64,000 bases of DNA from Leptonema illini DSM 21528 (lineage in GTDB: Bacteria; Spirochaetota; Leptospiria; Leptospirales; Leptonemataceae). The stretch lies in contig NZ_JH597773.1 in NCBI RefSeq assembly GCF_000243335.1, positions 1,013,989-1,077,988 on the forward strand. The letters run 5' to 3'. The notes beneath the pieces are model-generated. The model made no database searches. It was not told the DNA's origin and saw only the letters and a list, made by a program, of their open reading frames with translations. The number at the start of each line of letters is the position of its first letter. The stretch's first letter is position 1. Positions 16,795 to 25,362 of this stretch are shown here, piece by piece. Made by a program: the position numbers and the translations under genes.

Positions 16795-17640
16795 TTATCT
16801 GAGAAGCTGCAGAACGGATTGCGGTCGCAGATTGGCCTGAGCAAGCATCGCCGTTCCCGACTGAACCAGGATCTGGTTCTTCGTGAAGGCAACGGATTCC
16901 TCCGCCATATCGACGTCCCGAATACGAGATTCGGATGCCTGCGTGTTTTCGTAGGCGACCATAAGGCCGTTCGAAGCATGTTCGAGACGGTTATAGTAGG
17001 CGCCCAGGTCGGCACGCTGCTTGTTAATCCTGTTCAACGCAGAATCCAGGACTCCGATGGCATCATTCGCGAACTCCGCCGTCGAAAGCGTGAGAAGCGT
17101 TCCGTCGTATCTTTTCAGTGAAAGGGACTGAGAGGTCATCGTCTGGATGTAAACCCTCTCTCGCTGATGCTGGTTCGGTCCGATGTGGAACCACATCGAC
17201 GATACACGCGAACCGCGAGCGAAATCACCCTTCAGAAGATTCATCTTGTTGAACTCGGCCTGAGAGGCGATACGATCCACCTCGTCGATCAGCTGAGAAA
17301 CTTCAACCTGAATCATCTGACGGTCCATAGCCGTGTAAATACCGTTAGACGACTGTACGGCAAGAACTCGAACACGCTGAAGGATGTCGGCCACTTCTGC
17401 CAGATACCCTTCGGTAGTTTGAATCATGCTCATACCGTCTTCGGCGTTACGCTCGGCCTGACGGAGCCCCTGAATTTGAGCCCGCATCTTTTCAGATACG
17501 GCAAGACCGGATGCGTCATCGCCAGCGCGGTTGATGCGCATACCGGAAGAAAGCTTTTCCATGTTCTTGTCAACGTCCCAGTGCTGAAACTTCAGCGTGC
17601 GATGGGAGTTGATCGCGGACAGGTTATGGTTAATGATCAT
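16795..17640 (-). CDS. flaB: flagellin core protein FlaB
   Basis: A 281-residue spirochete flagellin, the core subunit of the periplasmic flagellar filament. The N-terminal D0/D1 region ([36 protein letters not shown]) and the C-terminal region ([20 protein letters not shown] ... [13 protein letters not shown]) are both intact, with the short central region usual in FlaB. The ATG at 17640 has a strong GGAGG 7-8 bases upstream. A good terminator follows, so the gene is probably a single transcription unit. I looked for a sigma-28 promoter and found no convincing match. Multiple FlaB paralogues are usual in leptospires; only one is here. Confidence 0.97.
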   Translation of the reverse strand: MIINHNLSAINSHRTLKFQHWDVDKNMEKLSSGMRINRAGDDASGLAVSEKMRAQIQGLRQAERNAEDGMSMIQTTEGYLAEVADILQRVRVLAVQSSNGIYTAMDRQMIQVEVSQLIDEVDRIASQAEFNKMNLLKGDFARGSRVSSMWFHIGPNQHQRERVYIQTMTSQSLSLKRYDGTLLTLSTAEFANDAIGVLDSALNRINKQRADLGAYYNRLEHASNGLMVAYENTQASESRIRDVDMAEESVAFTKNQILVQSGTAMLAQANLRPQSVLQLLR

Positions 17641-17754
17641 ACTAAGTTTCCTCCGTGAAACTCATAGAATCGCCTCAGAGCATCCATGCTCATCACATTG
17701 GCGGTTCTGATATAGATTCGGGGAAAGGGAGGAACAAAATTAGAGCGATAACGA

Positions 17755-17790
17755 TTTTTTCGGCCCGCTGTCGGCATACTGCCGAAAAAA
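17755..17790. promoter_or_regulatory. inverted repeat upstream of flaB
   Basis: TTTTTTCGGC (17755-17764) and GCCGAAAAAA (17781-17790) form a perfect 10-bp inverted repeat. A second, competing hairpin, TCGGCA-TAC-TGCCGA (17771-17785), lies inside it. It sits between fliN and flaB, in what could be the flaB leader or the fliN terminator. No U-run follows the stem on the minus strand. Confidence 0.45.
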
Positions 17791-17842
17791 GTGCATCGCT
17801 TTTTTAGCGGTGGTTAAGAAAAAATACGCAGTATGGCTAAAG

Positions 17843-18367
17843 TCACAGATTGCGATACGCAGTCATCGGATTGACGATCTGCGTAATCTGAACGGCGTAA
17901 AACTCGTCGACGACGACGAGTCTTCCGCGCCCGAAAAGGCGATCGTTGACAAGAAGATCGACGTCGTCGCCCACGTTTTTATCAAGCTCGACGATCGATC
18001 CCTCAGAAAGAAGCATCACATCTTTGATATACATCTGCGTGCGGCCGAGCTCGACGATAAACCGGACGTTCACATCAAGCAGCAGAGGAAAGTTCTTCTT
18101 GCCCTGATCGCCGCTCATCTCTTCGTTACGAGATGCGCCGAAGTTCATCGCTTCAACCGGCTCGGAGGAGGGAGAAGAAGAGCCGAGGAAGTCGGCGATC
18201 GTATTCAGCTGATCCTGATCAAGGCCGGCATCCGATGCCGCTGGAGTCGGTCCGCCGCCGAGCAGATCCTGCGTCAGGGCGTCAAGCTCCGAGGCGCTTG
18301 CCTTCTCGCTATCGGTTCCGAGAAGCTGATCAAAATCCTCCAGACTGAGATTGGTTTCCTCTGCCAT
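17843..18367 (-). CDS. fliN: flagellar motor switch protein FliN
   Basis: A 174-residue protein. The C-terminal ~85 residues are the FliN/SpoA domain: LLLDVNVRFIVELGRTQM, LSEGSIVELDKNVGDDVDLLVND, FGRGRLVVVDEFYAVQI. This part of the switch complex at the rotor base controls rotation sense. The N-terminal ~85 residues are low-complexity and acidic/Ser/Ala rich, as in longer spirochete FliN proteins. A good AAGGAA ribosome site precedes the ATG. It lies 200 bases upstream of flaB on the same strand. Confidence 0.93.
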   Translation of the reverse strand: MAEETNLSLEDFDQLLGTDSEKASASELDALTQDLLGGGPTPAASDAGLDQDQLNTIADFLGSSSPSSEPVEAMNFGASRNEEMSGDQGKKNFPLLLDVNVRFIVELGRTQMYIKDVMLLSEGSIVELDKNVGDDVDLLVNDRLFGRGRLVVVDEFYAVQITQIVNPMTAYRNL

Positions 18368-18421
18368 ACGTTCCTTTATCGGCAGATCGCCGCAGCCGAA
18401 AATGAAAAAAGTCAGAGCCCG

Positions 18422-19654
18422 ATGATGCCCTCTCTCTCACGCTTCTTTTTGCCCCCACTCCGGCGTGTCGTCTTTTTCCTACGGAAGACGGTTCCTGCCT
18501 TTTTTGCGGCGGGCGGCGCCATCCATGACAGGGCGGATTACCCGCTGACGCTTGTCGCGCTGCGACCGGCTGTGCGGGCTATCTTTCACAATAGAAGAAG
18601 CGACCACAGGGTGCTCTACTGGCTACAGGCCTTGCGGTGGATCCGGCTCAGCGCACGCCTCGCCGCGCACTCCGTCGAGCTGCGCCTTGAGCCGGGGGCG
18701 TGGCCGGGGCGACTTCTTTTAAAGCTCTTCTCGTATCAGGCCGCCCGGTCGCTGCGTCGGTTGCATGCGCGCATCTATGAGGCGGCCCATCAGCAGGCCT
18801 CGCAGGCTGATGATCAGGGCAGCGGCTTCGAGTTCGCCGGCAGCATGCCCCACTACAGCCGCCCCGCTCCCATAAACCGCTTTGCGGCGCTGCTGCAAAC
18901 CCTCTATAGATTCACCTGGCTGCCTGTGGAACGGCTGCGTCTCAGCTCCGTCTTTTTTATCGCGCTGAAGCCGACGCTTCCCGACATCCCCCCTTTTCAT
19001 AGCGGTGGGGCCGGATGGCTTCTCTCTGCTGAGCTTTTTGCCATTACCGCGAAGAAAGGCCTGCGTATTCCGCGCCTCCTCTCGCGCCGACTGCAGTCGC
19101 TCCTGTGGCAGATGCATCCGGTCATGCTCATTCGAAACGAAGACGGACGACACCTGCATGGCTATCTCATCACAGAGCAACGGGGGCATGCCGTACGGCC
19201 CGCCGGCCCGTTTTATTATCTGCCGCTTGAGGCCGGTATAAGCGGACTCGCCCTGCGGCCCGGTCGGTATGGCGGCTTCGACAGAGCCTTTCCGTTTCGC
19301 AATACCGATGATCCGACATTCCTTTTTTATGAAAGGTCGGATGGCCTCATCGACTGCTATCAGGTGCTCTGCGAGTATCCGGCCAATCATCTACAGCGTT
19401 TTTCGGTGCGGCCGCTATACACATCGGAGGCAGGACAGCAGAAGCGCCCCTTCGTCGAAACGCCACAGAGCGTGGTTCGGCCGCTTCCCGTCGACGGAGC
19501 GCTCTATCTGAGCCGGATCGACCTGCATCTGCAAACGTTCTTCCGTCTGCGCCGCGCAGATTGTCTGTGGCGGCCGGCCCTTGATCCCGTGCCCGCTCTT
19601 GATCGTGTTCAGGCGCTTGATTCTATGCCGGTTGATATGCGGCCAGGCACGTAA
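18422..19654 (+). CDS. hypothetical protein, unrecognised, about 410 residues
   Basis: An Arg/Leu/Pro-rich protein of 410 residues from ATG 18422 (a second ATG follows immediately). I recognise no domain. Features are a basic N-terminus (LSRFFLPPLRRVVFFLRKTV), many aromatic residues, and a conserved-looking second half (GPFYYLPLEAGISGLALRPG, DDPTFLFYERSDGLIDCY). There is no clear signal peptide. The frame stays open upstream, but that part runs antisense to fliN and is not used here. A long opposite-strand frame (18719-19390) exists; I prefer the plus strand because its amino-acid make-up looks more natural and it leads directly into the ABC1 kinase gene. Confidence 0.6.
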   Translation: MMPSLSRFFLPPLRRVVFFLRKTVPAFFAAGGAIHDRADYPLTLVALRPAVRAIFHNRRSDHRVLYWLQALRWIRLSARLAAHSVELRLEPGAWPGRLLLKLFSYQAARSLRRLHARIYEAAHQQASQADDQGSGFEFAGSMPHYSRPAPINRFAALLQTLYRFTWLPVERLRLSSVFFIALKPTLPDIPPFHSGGAGWLLSAELFAITAKKGLRIPRLLSRRLQSLLWQMHPVMLIRNEDGRHLHGYLITEQRGHAVRPAGPFYYLPLEAGISGLALRPGRYGGFDRAFPFRNTDDPTFLFYERSDGLIDCYQVLCEYPANHLQRFSVRPLYTSEAGQQKRPFVETPQSVVRPLPVDGALYLSRIDLHLQTFFRLRRADCLWRPALDPVPALDRVQALDSMPVDMRPGT

Positions 19655-19695
19655 ATTCCCGATTGCACTCTATGACGTGGCCGCTTCGATGAGTC

Positions 19696-20967
19696 ATGAT
19701 CGACTTCCTCTTCAAGAATAGCGTGCGCATGGCAGAGACGGCGCTGGTGCTCGGCCAGGCCGGCCTCGGCTGGCTGCTCGGACATCGTCCGCCGGCCCCC
19801 CGGCTGCTTCGCGAAACCTTTGAACGACTCGGCACCACATACATCAAACTCGGTCAGTTCATTGCAAGCGCTCCGTCTATCTTTCCTGCCGAGTACGTTG
19901 AAGAGTTCCAGTACTGTCTCGATCGCACGCCGCCCGTCGCCTTTTCTGATATCAAACGCATCCTGAAAGAGCAGTACGGGCGCGACCCGTCCGAGTTATT
20001 CCGGCGCATCGAAGAGAAACCGCTTGCCTCGGCCTCTATCGCTCAGGTACACGAGGCCGAGCTGCATGACGGTCGCGTCATCGTGCTGAAGGTGCAGAAG
20101 CCCGGCGTGCGCGATATCATCCTTACCGATCTGAATTTTCTTTTTATCGCCTCGCGACTTCTCGAATGGTTTGTGCCCGGCATGGAGCGTACGTCGATCT
20201 CGGCCATCATTGAAGATCTGCAGAAAACGATGATGGAAGAGTGCGATTTTCTGCATGAGGCCCGTAACCTCAAAGAGTTCCGGGAATTCCTCGATCGTAC
20301 GGGCATCGATTTCGCCACGGCTCCGGCCGTCTATGAAGAGTTAAGCGGTCCTCGCGTGCTCGCCATGGAGCGCCTCTATGGAGTATCGCTTACCGATCTC
20401 GACTCCATTCGCAAGTATTCGAAAGATCCCGAGCAGACGCTTATCCAGGCGTTAAACGTCTGGTTCCTGAGTCTCATGGCCTGCGACTTCTTTCACGCCG
20501 ACGTGCATGCAGGCAACCTGCTGGTGCTCGAAGACGGACGCATCGGCTTCATCGACTTCGGCATCGTCGGCCGCATCAGCAAAGAGATCTGGTCGGGCAT
20601 GGATCTGCTGATGCAGGGCATGAACGCCCAGGATTACCGCCAGATGGCCGAGGCCATGACAAGAATCGGCGCCGCCGATCGCGACGTAGACATCGACGTT
20701 TTTGCAAACGATCTGAAAACGATCTTTGAAAGTATGCAACGCATGGAAACCGCCGCCTTCCGGTCGGGCCAGGTCGACGAGATGGAGATCAATCATCTGG
20801 TGCTGTCGTTATCCGAAGCGGGTCGCAAGAACGGCATCAAGTTCCCGCGCGAATTCGCTCTGCTCATCAAGCAATTCCTGTACTTCGATCGGTATATTAA
20901 GATACTCGCTCCGAAAATGAATATGTTTCAGGATGCGCGCATACAGCGGACGGGACTGATTGGGTAA
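19696..20967 (+). CDS. ABC1/AarF (UbiB-type) kinase-like protein
   Basis: A 423-residue atypical kinase-like protein of the ABC1 family, which supports quinone synthesis or lipid homeostasis in bacteria. Family motifs are TYIKLGQFIASAPSIFP (KxGQ), PLASASIAQVHEAEL (Ala-rich loop), IVLKVQKPG (Lys), MMEECDFLHEARNL and FFHADVHAGNLLVLEDGRIGFIDFGIVG (catalytic and metal-binding). Most UbiB proteins have two C-terminal membrane helices; I see none, so this is a shorter ABC1 form. It follows the unknown gene at 41 bases on the same strand. Confidence 0.92.
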   Translation: MIDFLFKNSVRMAETALVLGQAGLGWLLGHRPPAPRLLRETFERLGTTYIKLGQFIASAPSIFPAEYVEEFQYCLDRTPPVAFSDIKRILKEQYGRDPSELFRRIEEKPLASASIAQVHEAELHDGRVIVLKVQKPGVRDIILTDLNFLFIASRLLEWFVPGMERTSISAIIEDLQKTMMEECDFLHEARNLKEFREFLDRTGIDFATAPAVYEELSGPRVLAMERLYGVSLTDLDSIRKYSKDPEQTLIQALNVWFLSLMACDFFHADVHAGNLLVLEDGRIGFIDFGIVGRISKEIWSGMDLLMQGMNAQDYRQMAEAMTRIGAADRDVDIDVFANDLKTIFESMQRMETAAFRSGQVDEMEINHLVLSLSEAGRKNGIKFPREFALLIKQFLYFDRYIKILAPKMNMFQDARIQRTGLIG

Positions 20968-21057
20968 GAGAGGGGAGAGTGCTCCAACATACCAGGAAAG
21001 AATCATTTCTTAAGTCCCGGTCGGTACATCGACTAACCAGATCCTTCCTGTCAACGA

Positions 21058-21546
21058 TTATGGCTCGATTTTGTCAAACCATTGTTCCATGGTTCTCTTG
21101 ACGGATTCATCAATATTTTCGGTTTTCACACCATGACTCTGGACGAAAGCATCCGCCTCAACAACGACATGTTCCAGAAGCATGGTGGTTTCCTCAGCAA
21201 TGGCATCAAGCCGCACAATTAGATCACGGCAGCCTTTATCAGTAAGAACTGCATCCTTGCTATCAGATCTTGATCGATGAACCAGCCAGTTTCGTTCTGC
21301 GAGAAGATGCTTAAATCTCGGTTCCAGCGCTTCAGGCATCTTTTGTTCTTTGATAAGCTCCTTAATTGTTGAACCGAACGTACCTTTCAGAGCTGAACCA
21401 ATCTTGACCTCGACATCCTCTCTACCCATTCCTTGTTTTGCCTGAACAACAAGAACAAAAAACTTTGCAATGACTTCTTCGAGCACCTGAAGCTGCCAGA
21501 GAGTTTGCCCAACTTTCCCGGAAATGAGTTCCAGACGGTTACCCAT
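21058..21546 (-). CDS. HEPN-like hypothetical protein, probable acquired gene
   Basis: A 162-residue, all-helical looking protein. It contains FKHLLAERNWLVHRSRSDSK (about residues 80-100). The RNWLVH segment fits the R-x4-H motif of HEPN domains, many of which are RNases in toxin or defence systems. No antitoxin-like partner is next to it. The region reads more AT-rich and uses rarer codons than its neighbours (by eye), and it separates the ABC1 kinase from rdgB. I chose ATG 21546 because AAGGAA precedes it. HEPN assignment rests on one motif and predicted helices. Confidence 0.6.
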   Translation of the reverse strand: MGNRLELISGKVGQTLWQLQVLEEVIAKFFVLVVQAKQGMGREDVEVKIGSALKGTFGSTIKELIKEQKMPEALEPRFKHLLAERNWLVHRSRSDSKDAVLTDKGCRDLIVRLDAIAEETTMLLEHVVVEADAFVQSHGVKTENIDESVKRTMEQWFDKIEP

Positions 21547-21665
21547 TTGAATTTCCTTTTCAAATCTGAACATCTATAGATCCCATTTTCACTATGTGGC
21601 TCGATCTGAAGCCTCCAAGAAACATCACTGACCACTTAATCAAACCTCCCGTCCAACAAAAACCA

Positions 21666-21762
21666 AACGCCTCATTCCCTCTCGACAGCGGAGCAGGACG
21701 CGGAGCGCCCCGCCTGGCGCAGGAGTGCGCCATCGCGGGGAAGAGAGAGGGAATGAGGCGTT
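21666..21762. repeat. large nested hairpin: 18-bp perfect outer stem, GC-rich inner stem
   Basis: The outer arms 21666-21683 and 21745-21762 are perfect reverse complements (18 bp) and begin exactly at the rdgB stop codon (21763-21765). Inside, CCCCGC (21708-21713) pairs with GCGGGG (21735-21740), and TGGCGCA (21715-21721) with TGCGCCA (21726-21732) around a 4-base loop. On the minus strand a TTTGGTTTTTGTTGG tract follows, so it could terminate rdgB. A mobile palindromic repeat is the alternative. Confidence 0.75.
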
Positions 21763-22374
21763 CTACAGTCTCTGCAAATCCGCCAGAAACGACTTCAACG
21801 CTCGCCCGCGATGCGATCGCTCGTTTTTCTCCTCTGCCGAAAGAGAGGCGTAGCTACGACCGGTGATCAGATCTTCGAAAACCGGGTCATAGCCAAAGCC
21901 GCCGATGCCTTCGGGCTCGAGAAGGATGCGGCCTTCGGCAACGCCTTCGTAATAACGTATCTCGTCGTCCGGAGTCAGGAAAGCAAGCGTGCAGACGAAG
22001 CGTGCCTGCCTGAGATGCGAGGCGACTCCGTGCATTTTTTCAAGCAGCAGCCTCAGACGTCCGGTGTCGTCCAGGCCTTCGCCGCCATAGCGAGCGCTTT
22101 TCACGCCCGGTTCGCCGTTCAACGCATCGACGACGAGGCCGGAATCGTCGGCAAGAACGGGAATGCCCGCTGCCTCGCAGAAAGCACGCGCCTTCAGGGC
22201 GGCGTTTTCGGCGAAGGTGTTTCCCGTTTCCTCCACATCAAGGCTGAGGCCGATAGAGGCCGGCGTGCGAACGGGGATGGCAAATTCAGAAAGCATCTCT
22301 TCGAGCTCGCGTATCTTATGGGCGTTGCCGGTGGCGATGAGGATGCCGCTTCGTCTGAGCTCAGGGAGTTTCAT
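21763..22374 (-). CDS. rdgB: XTP/dITP pyrophosphatase RdgB (HAM1 family)
   Basis: A 203-residue nucleotide pool-cleaning enzyme that hydrolyses dITP and XTP to the monophosphates. Typical motifs are ILIATGNAHKIRELEEML at the start, TGNTFAENAALKARAF, PVLADDSGLVVDALNGEPGV, SARYGGEG, and the end GGFGYDPVFEDL ... NERSHRGRAL. Length is standard. The first 14 bases overlap the end of the STAS gene, and comF lies upstream, so comF-STAS-rdgB form one operon. Confidence 0.96.
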   Translation of the reverse strand: MKLPELRRSGILIATGNAHKIRELEEMLSEFAIPVRTPASIGLSLDVEETGNTFAENAALKARAFCEAAGIPVLADDSGLVVDALNGEPGVKSARYGGEGLDDTGRLRLLLEKMHGVASHLRQARFVCTLAFLTPDDEIRYYEGVAEGRILLEPEGIGGFGYDPVFEDLITGRSYASLSAEEKNERSHRGRALKSFLADLQRL

Positions 22375-22726
22375 GTCCCTGCCCTCTTACCTGATAAGAA
22401 TGCACGGCTGCGTCAAGGTTATCAAATACGAGAAAGACGCGGTCAAGCAGAGTGATCTGCAACACGCGAAGGACGTCGCCAGCCGTCGTAACGATTCTTA
22501 CGTCTCCTTCGTGACGGCGAATGCGTCGCTTTACAGAGATAAGGGCACCAAGCGCCGAAGAGCATATATGCTGAACGGCCGTCAGATCGAGAACGATGAG
22601 ACGACTGCCCTGCTCCAGAGTACGCTCAAGCTCCTTCTCAAATACGGGGCTATCCGTATGCTGGATGTTGCCCTTCACTGTGAGAATGTCGACGTCTCCC
22701 TTTCGGTTTCTTGAGATGGAGTCCAT
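22361..22726 (-). CDS. STAS-domain anti-sigma factor antagonist-like protein
   Basis: A 121-residue SpoIIAA/RsbV-like protein. The domain runs from DILTVKGNIQHTDSPVFEKEL to the phospho-acceptor loop DLTAVQHICSSALGALI, where the first Ser of SS is the probable phosphorylation site. Such proteins relieve anti-sigma factors when dephosphorylated. No anti-sigma kinase is encoded nearby. It overlaps comF by 52 bases and rdgB by 14, so it is translated within the operon. Confidence 0.88.
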   Translation of the reverse strand: MDSISRNRKGDVDILTVKGNIQHTDSPVFEKELERTLEQGSRLIVLDLTAVQHICSSALGALISVKRRIRRHEGDVRIVTTAGDVLRVLQITLLDRVFLVFDNLDAAVHSYQVRGQGHETP

Positions 22727-23400
22727 ACCAGCCCGTCCCTCTGTCTCTGGAAGAGCGAGATGACATGCACCTCTTTCACTCCGGCCCTTTTCAACAGGCG
22801 AGCCGATTCGTTCGCCGTTGCGCCGGTGGTGAAAATGTCTTCGAGCAGCAGATAATGGTCTACTTTCTCAAAGGATGCTGTCAAGCGTAACGAACGCGGA
22901 AGGTCAAAAAAACGATTCTCATATCGCGCAGCAGATTGCTTTGCGCGCTTGATCTTCATGATATCGGCGCCGCATGCGACGCCCGCTCTTTTCGATGCGT
23001 ATTGAGCCAGATCGGCGACGGGTTGATAGGGGCGAATCCGGTGTGCAAGCTTGCCCGACGAGATCCATCCGATGCGCCGCACTTGCATCGACGACATAAC
23101 GTCACAGATGGCGTCGGTAAAAAGGCGGATCAGCCAGCGCTCGTTCTCGAATTTCAGTTTACGTATCAGCGGCGCCGTCGTTTCATCAAGAGCGTACAGG
23201 GCCCTGTACGTATCAAAGAAGACGTTACGGCTCGAGCAGAACGAGCATCCGTCGTCCAGCCGCGAAAAACAGGTTGCACATCGTCCTTGCCCATCAAGCC
23301 TTTGCAGGCGAAGACGGCAGGATGGGCAGAGGCCGGTGTTCTCTATTTCGATTTCGCAGATAGAGCAGAGCGAAGGGCTGTAAAGATGAAGCAGACTCAT
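22675..23400 (-). CDS. comF: ComF family protein (phosphoribosyltransferase fold)
   Basis: A 241-residue protein with an N-terminal zinc-ribbon pattern (CSICEIEI, CPSC, CATC, CSFC) and a C-terminal PRTase motif, HYLLLEDIFTTGATANESARLLK. In naturally competent bacteria ComF supports DNA uptake; elsewhere the role is unclear. I chose ATG 23400 because upstream codons look unlike the family. The C-terminus overlaps the STAS gene. It is divergent from the FlaA-like gene. Confidence 0.88.
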   Translation of the reverse strand: MSLLHLYSPSLCSICEIEIENTGLCPSCRLRLQRLDGQGRCATCFSRLDDGCSFCSSRNVFFDTYRALYALDETTAPLIRKLKFENERWLIRLFTDAICDVMSSMQVRRIGWISSGKLAHRIRPYQPVADLAQYASKRAGVACGADIMKIKRAKQSAARYENRFFDLPRSLRLTASFEKVDHYLLLEDIFTTGATANESARLLKRAGVKEVHVISLFQRQRDGLVWTPSQETERETSTFSQ

Positions 23401-23440
23401 GCCTGTAAAGGTGCGAAAGTGATCGAACGGAAATAAAAAA

Positions 23441-24058
23441 ATGGAAAAAAAACGACAGAGCCTGGCCGCTCTGACAGGGATGGCCTTTTCAGGCCGGATG
23501 TTTTTCGCACTGCCCGCCCTGTTTCTCATGGCCTTCTCAACGATGGAGGCACGACCGTTCAGCGATGAGGCGACGCTTGCAGCGGAAAGCTACACCGTTC
23601 AACCGGGACGGGGGCCTTTCAAATACGCTCACCTTTTTAATATCGAGCAGGATCAAGAGGGCGAACGATCGCTCGGACTCATCTTTCGCGCACGCACGGC
23701 CGTAACCCTGCGCCTGAAGAAGCCTCTTCGCCTGCACGGCTTCACGACCTCAATCCATCTGCGCCTTGAAGGATTTCGCGGCGCAGAGACCGTCTATGCC
23801 CTGTTTGTCGATCGGCGCGGTAAGACGCATCGCGTTCTTATGGGAAGGGCCGACAACTACGGCTTTCAGGAATGGCATGCCGATCTTCGCGGTAAGCTTG
23901 TATTTCGACCGCAACGTTTATCTGAAATGAGCTACGTCGACTTCGTCGGATGGAATATCGAACCCGATCTGCGGCAGGCGGAGCGCAGTACCTATATTAT
24001 AATGCGTCAGCCTGTTTTTGACGTGCGGCCGTATGATATGCGCGGCGACGCTCTCTAA
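23441..24058 (+). CDS. FlaA-like flagellar sheath family protein
   Basis: A 205-residue exported protein with an N-terminal signal segment (about 20-38). The body resembles spirochete FlaA proteins, which coat the FlaB filament: a charged strand, then ETVYALFVDRRGKTHRVLMG, GFQEWHADLRGKL, SYVDFVGWNIEPDLRQAE, and a terminal YIIMRQPVFDV. It is shorter than FlaA1/FlaA2, so a FlaA-associated or divergent paralogue is likely. The reading is from pattern only. It stands alone between comF (divergent) and a convergent lipoprotein gene. Confidence 0.65.
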   Translation: MEKKRQSLAALTGMAFSGRMFFALPALFLMAFSTMEARPFSDEATLAAESYTVQPGRGPFKYAHLFNIEQDQEGERSLGLIFRARTAVTLRLKKPLRLHGFTTSIHLRLEGFRGAETVYALFVDRRGKTHRVLMGRADNYGFQEWHADLRGKLVFRPQRLSEMSYVDFVGWNIEPDLRQAERSTYIIMRQPVFDVRPYDMRGDAL

Positions 24059-24100
24059 AAGCGCCTTCGCCTCTCGCACAGTATCTATTACGGAGCAGGA

Positions 24101-24952
24101 TTAAAGCTCTGACAGGATGCGCTTGCGCTGCTCTTCGTATTCCTTCTCTGTAATGACGCCTGACGCCTTCAGCTGCTCGAGTTTCTTCAAGCGCTCGGCG
24201 ACATCGCCCTTCATTTCACCCGGCTTCCCGTCTGGACTCTTTTCAGGCGAAGGCTTCTCGGCCGTGTCGGATCGCATAAACCGCGGATCGGGTTTCAATG
24301 CCAGCATCTCTTTTTCGGGAATGACGATATGCGTCAGGTGCGTGAAATCGCCCACTTTCTCAAACGAATAGAGCGTACTATCGAGAAGACGCGTATCTTC
24401 CGGAGCCTTCCGCAGATTGACCGGCTGCACATCGATCCACTTATCATCGTTGATGAAGTCGTCGCCCAGTAGCTCGGTGTGAATTTCGCCGAATACAAGA
24501 TGTACGTTCTCGCCATCGGTCCAGAAAAGCATCGTATTACGACGCATCTTCGAAAGCACCGTATTAAACGGATCGAACCTTGTTACAAGCAGATAGCGCA
24601 CATGCGGCTGCCCGGCCTCGATCACATCTTTCAATACCGGAGCGATCTCGGCCAGCTGCGCCTTGTAGAAAACCGGATACGTGCTGGCGCCGATCAGCCC
24701 TTTTTTCTCGACTCGCAAATACGTAAACAGGCTGAGCAGTCCTTCTGTCGAACCGGCCGGCAGCGGCTTCACCGGCTTCAACAGCGGACGAATCTCGTCG
24801 TCATCGGGATAGTCGGCCTCGGCAAGTGTGTAAACGTAGACCCGCTCAGATTTGTAGATTGCCTGCTTTTTGTAAAAGGCCGATGAGCACGAAGCAAGAA
24901 AAAACAATACGATGAGGACGATAAGGCTGCGGAGAGAAACGCGAAAATCCAT
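24101..24952 (-). CDS. lipoprotein with C-terminal SHOCT domain
   Basis: A 283-residue protein. The signal peptide ends in FFLASC (Cys near residue 22). The central part is unrecognised (YVYTLAEADYPDDDE; DKWIDVQPVNLRK). A Pro/Lys linker precedes the C-terminal SHOCT domain (ERLKKLEQLKASGVITEKEY), a short helical hairpin that often mediates oligomerisation. It is probably anchored to the inner or outer membrane and faces the periplasm. Upstream are the STAS gene and small companion, separated by about 50 bases. Confidence 0.8.
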   Translation of the reverse strand: MDFRVSLRSLIVLIVLFFLASCSSAFYKKQAIYKSERVYVYTLAEADYPDDDEIRPLLKPVKPLPAGSTEGLLSLFTYLRVEKKGLIGASTYPVFYKAQLAEIAPVLKDVIEAGQPHVRYLLVTRFDPFNTVLSKMRRNTMLFWTDGENVHLVFGEIHTELLGDDFINDDKWIDVQPVNLRKAPEDTRLLDSTLYSFEKVGDFTHLTHIVIPEKEMLALKPDPRFMRSDTAEKPSPEKSPDGKPGEMKGDVAERLKKLEQLKASGVITEKEYEEQRKRILSEL

Positions 24953-25005
24953 GGGCAGTACGCTACCGCTTCATAGAGAGCTAAGTCAAGCGGCTTTATC
25001 GAAGC

Positions 25006-25362
25006 TCAAAAAAAAGGTCGAAGCTCCTCTTCTGAGAAGACTTTCTTGAGATCGGCGACCTCAATCACGCGGAAAATCTGAAAGAGACCGGCAAGCTTGA
25101 ATACGGAATGAAGCGACCGATTGAGGCCGACAAGGTTCAGACTGCCCAGCCCGTTACGAAGCAGCTCCGAAGATTTGATGAGGATTCCGATGCCGGAGCT
25201 GTCGACAAACTGAACTCGCGAGAAATCGAGATAGACATTTGTGCCAGAAACATCTTCGAGAGCCAGCAACTCGTCGTAAAAATCATGCGCATTCTCCATG
25301 CGGATGTCTTCAAGAGGACGGATGAGGATATCACGAGAGTTCCTGATCAAAACTTCTATCAT
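25006..25362 (-). CDS. STAS-domain anti-sigma factor antagonist
   Basis: A 118-residue SpoIIAA/RsbV-like protein, distinct from the one at 22361. It opens with VLIRNSRDILIRPLEDIRM and has the phospho-acceptor loop DFSRVQFVDSSGIGILIKSS. The last third (SVFKLAGLFQIFRVIEVADL) is typical of anti-sigma factor antagonists. The ATG overlaps the stop of the preceding small gene (ATGA), so the two are coupled. Confidence 0.92.
   Translation of the reverse strand: MIEVLIRNSRDILIRPLEDIRMENAHDFYDELLALEDVSGTNVYLDFSRVQFVDSSGIGILIKSSELLRNGLGSLNLVGLNRSLHSVFKLAGLFQIFRVIEVADLKKVFSEEELRPFF

Noticed and set aside
18368-18390. GCCGATAA, the sigma-28 -10 sequence, upstream of fliN
   Set aside because: It overlaps the ribosome site, 9 bases before the start codon, and has no -35 TAAA at the right distance.
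17810-18421. Plus-strand frame running upstream of the 410-residue unknown gene
   Set aside because: It is antisense to fliN, which has clear FliN domain motifs; the frame is a by-product of GC-rich codons.
18719-19390. Minus-strand frame of 223 codons opposite the unknown gene
   Set aside because: No ribosome site or motif, and the opposite strand reads better as a protein. Not fully excluded.
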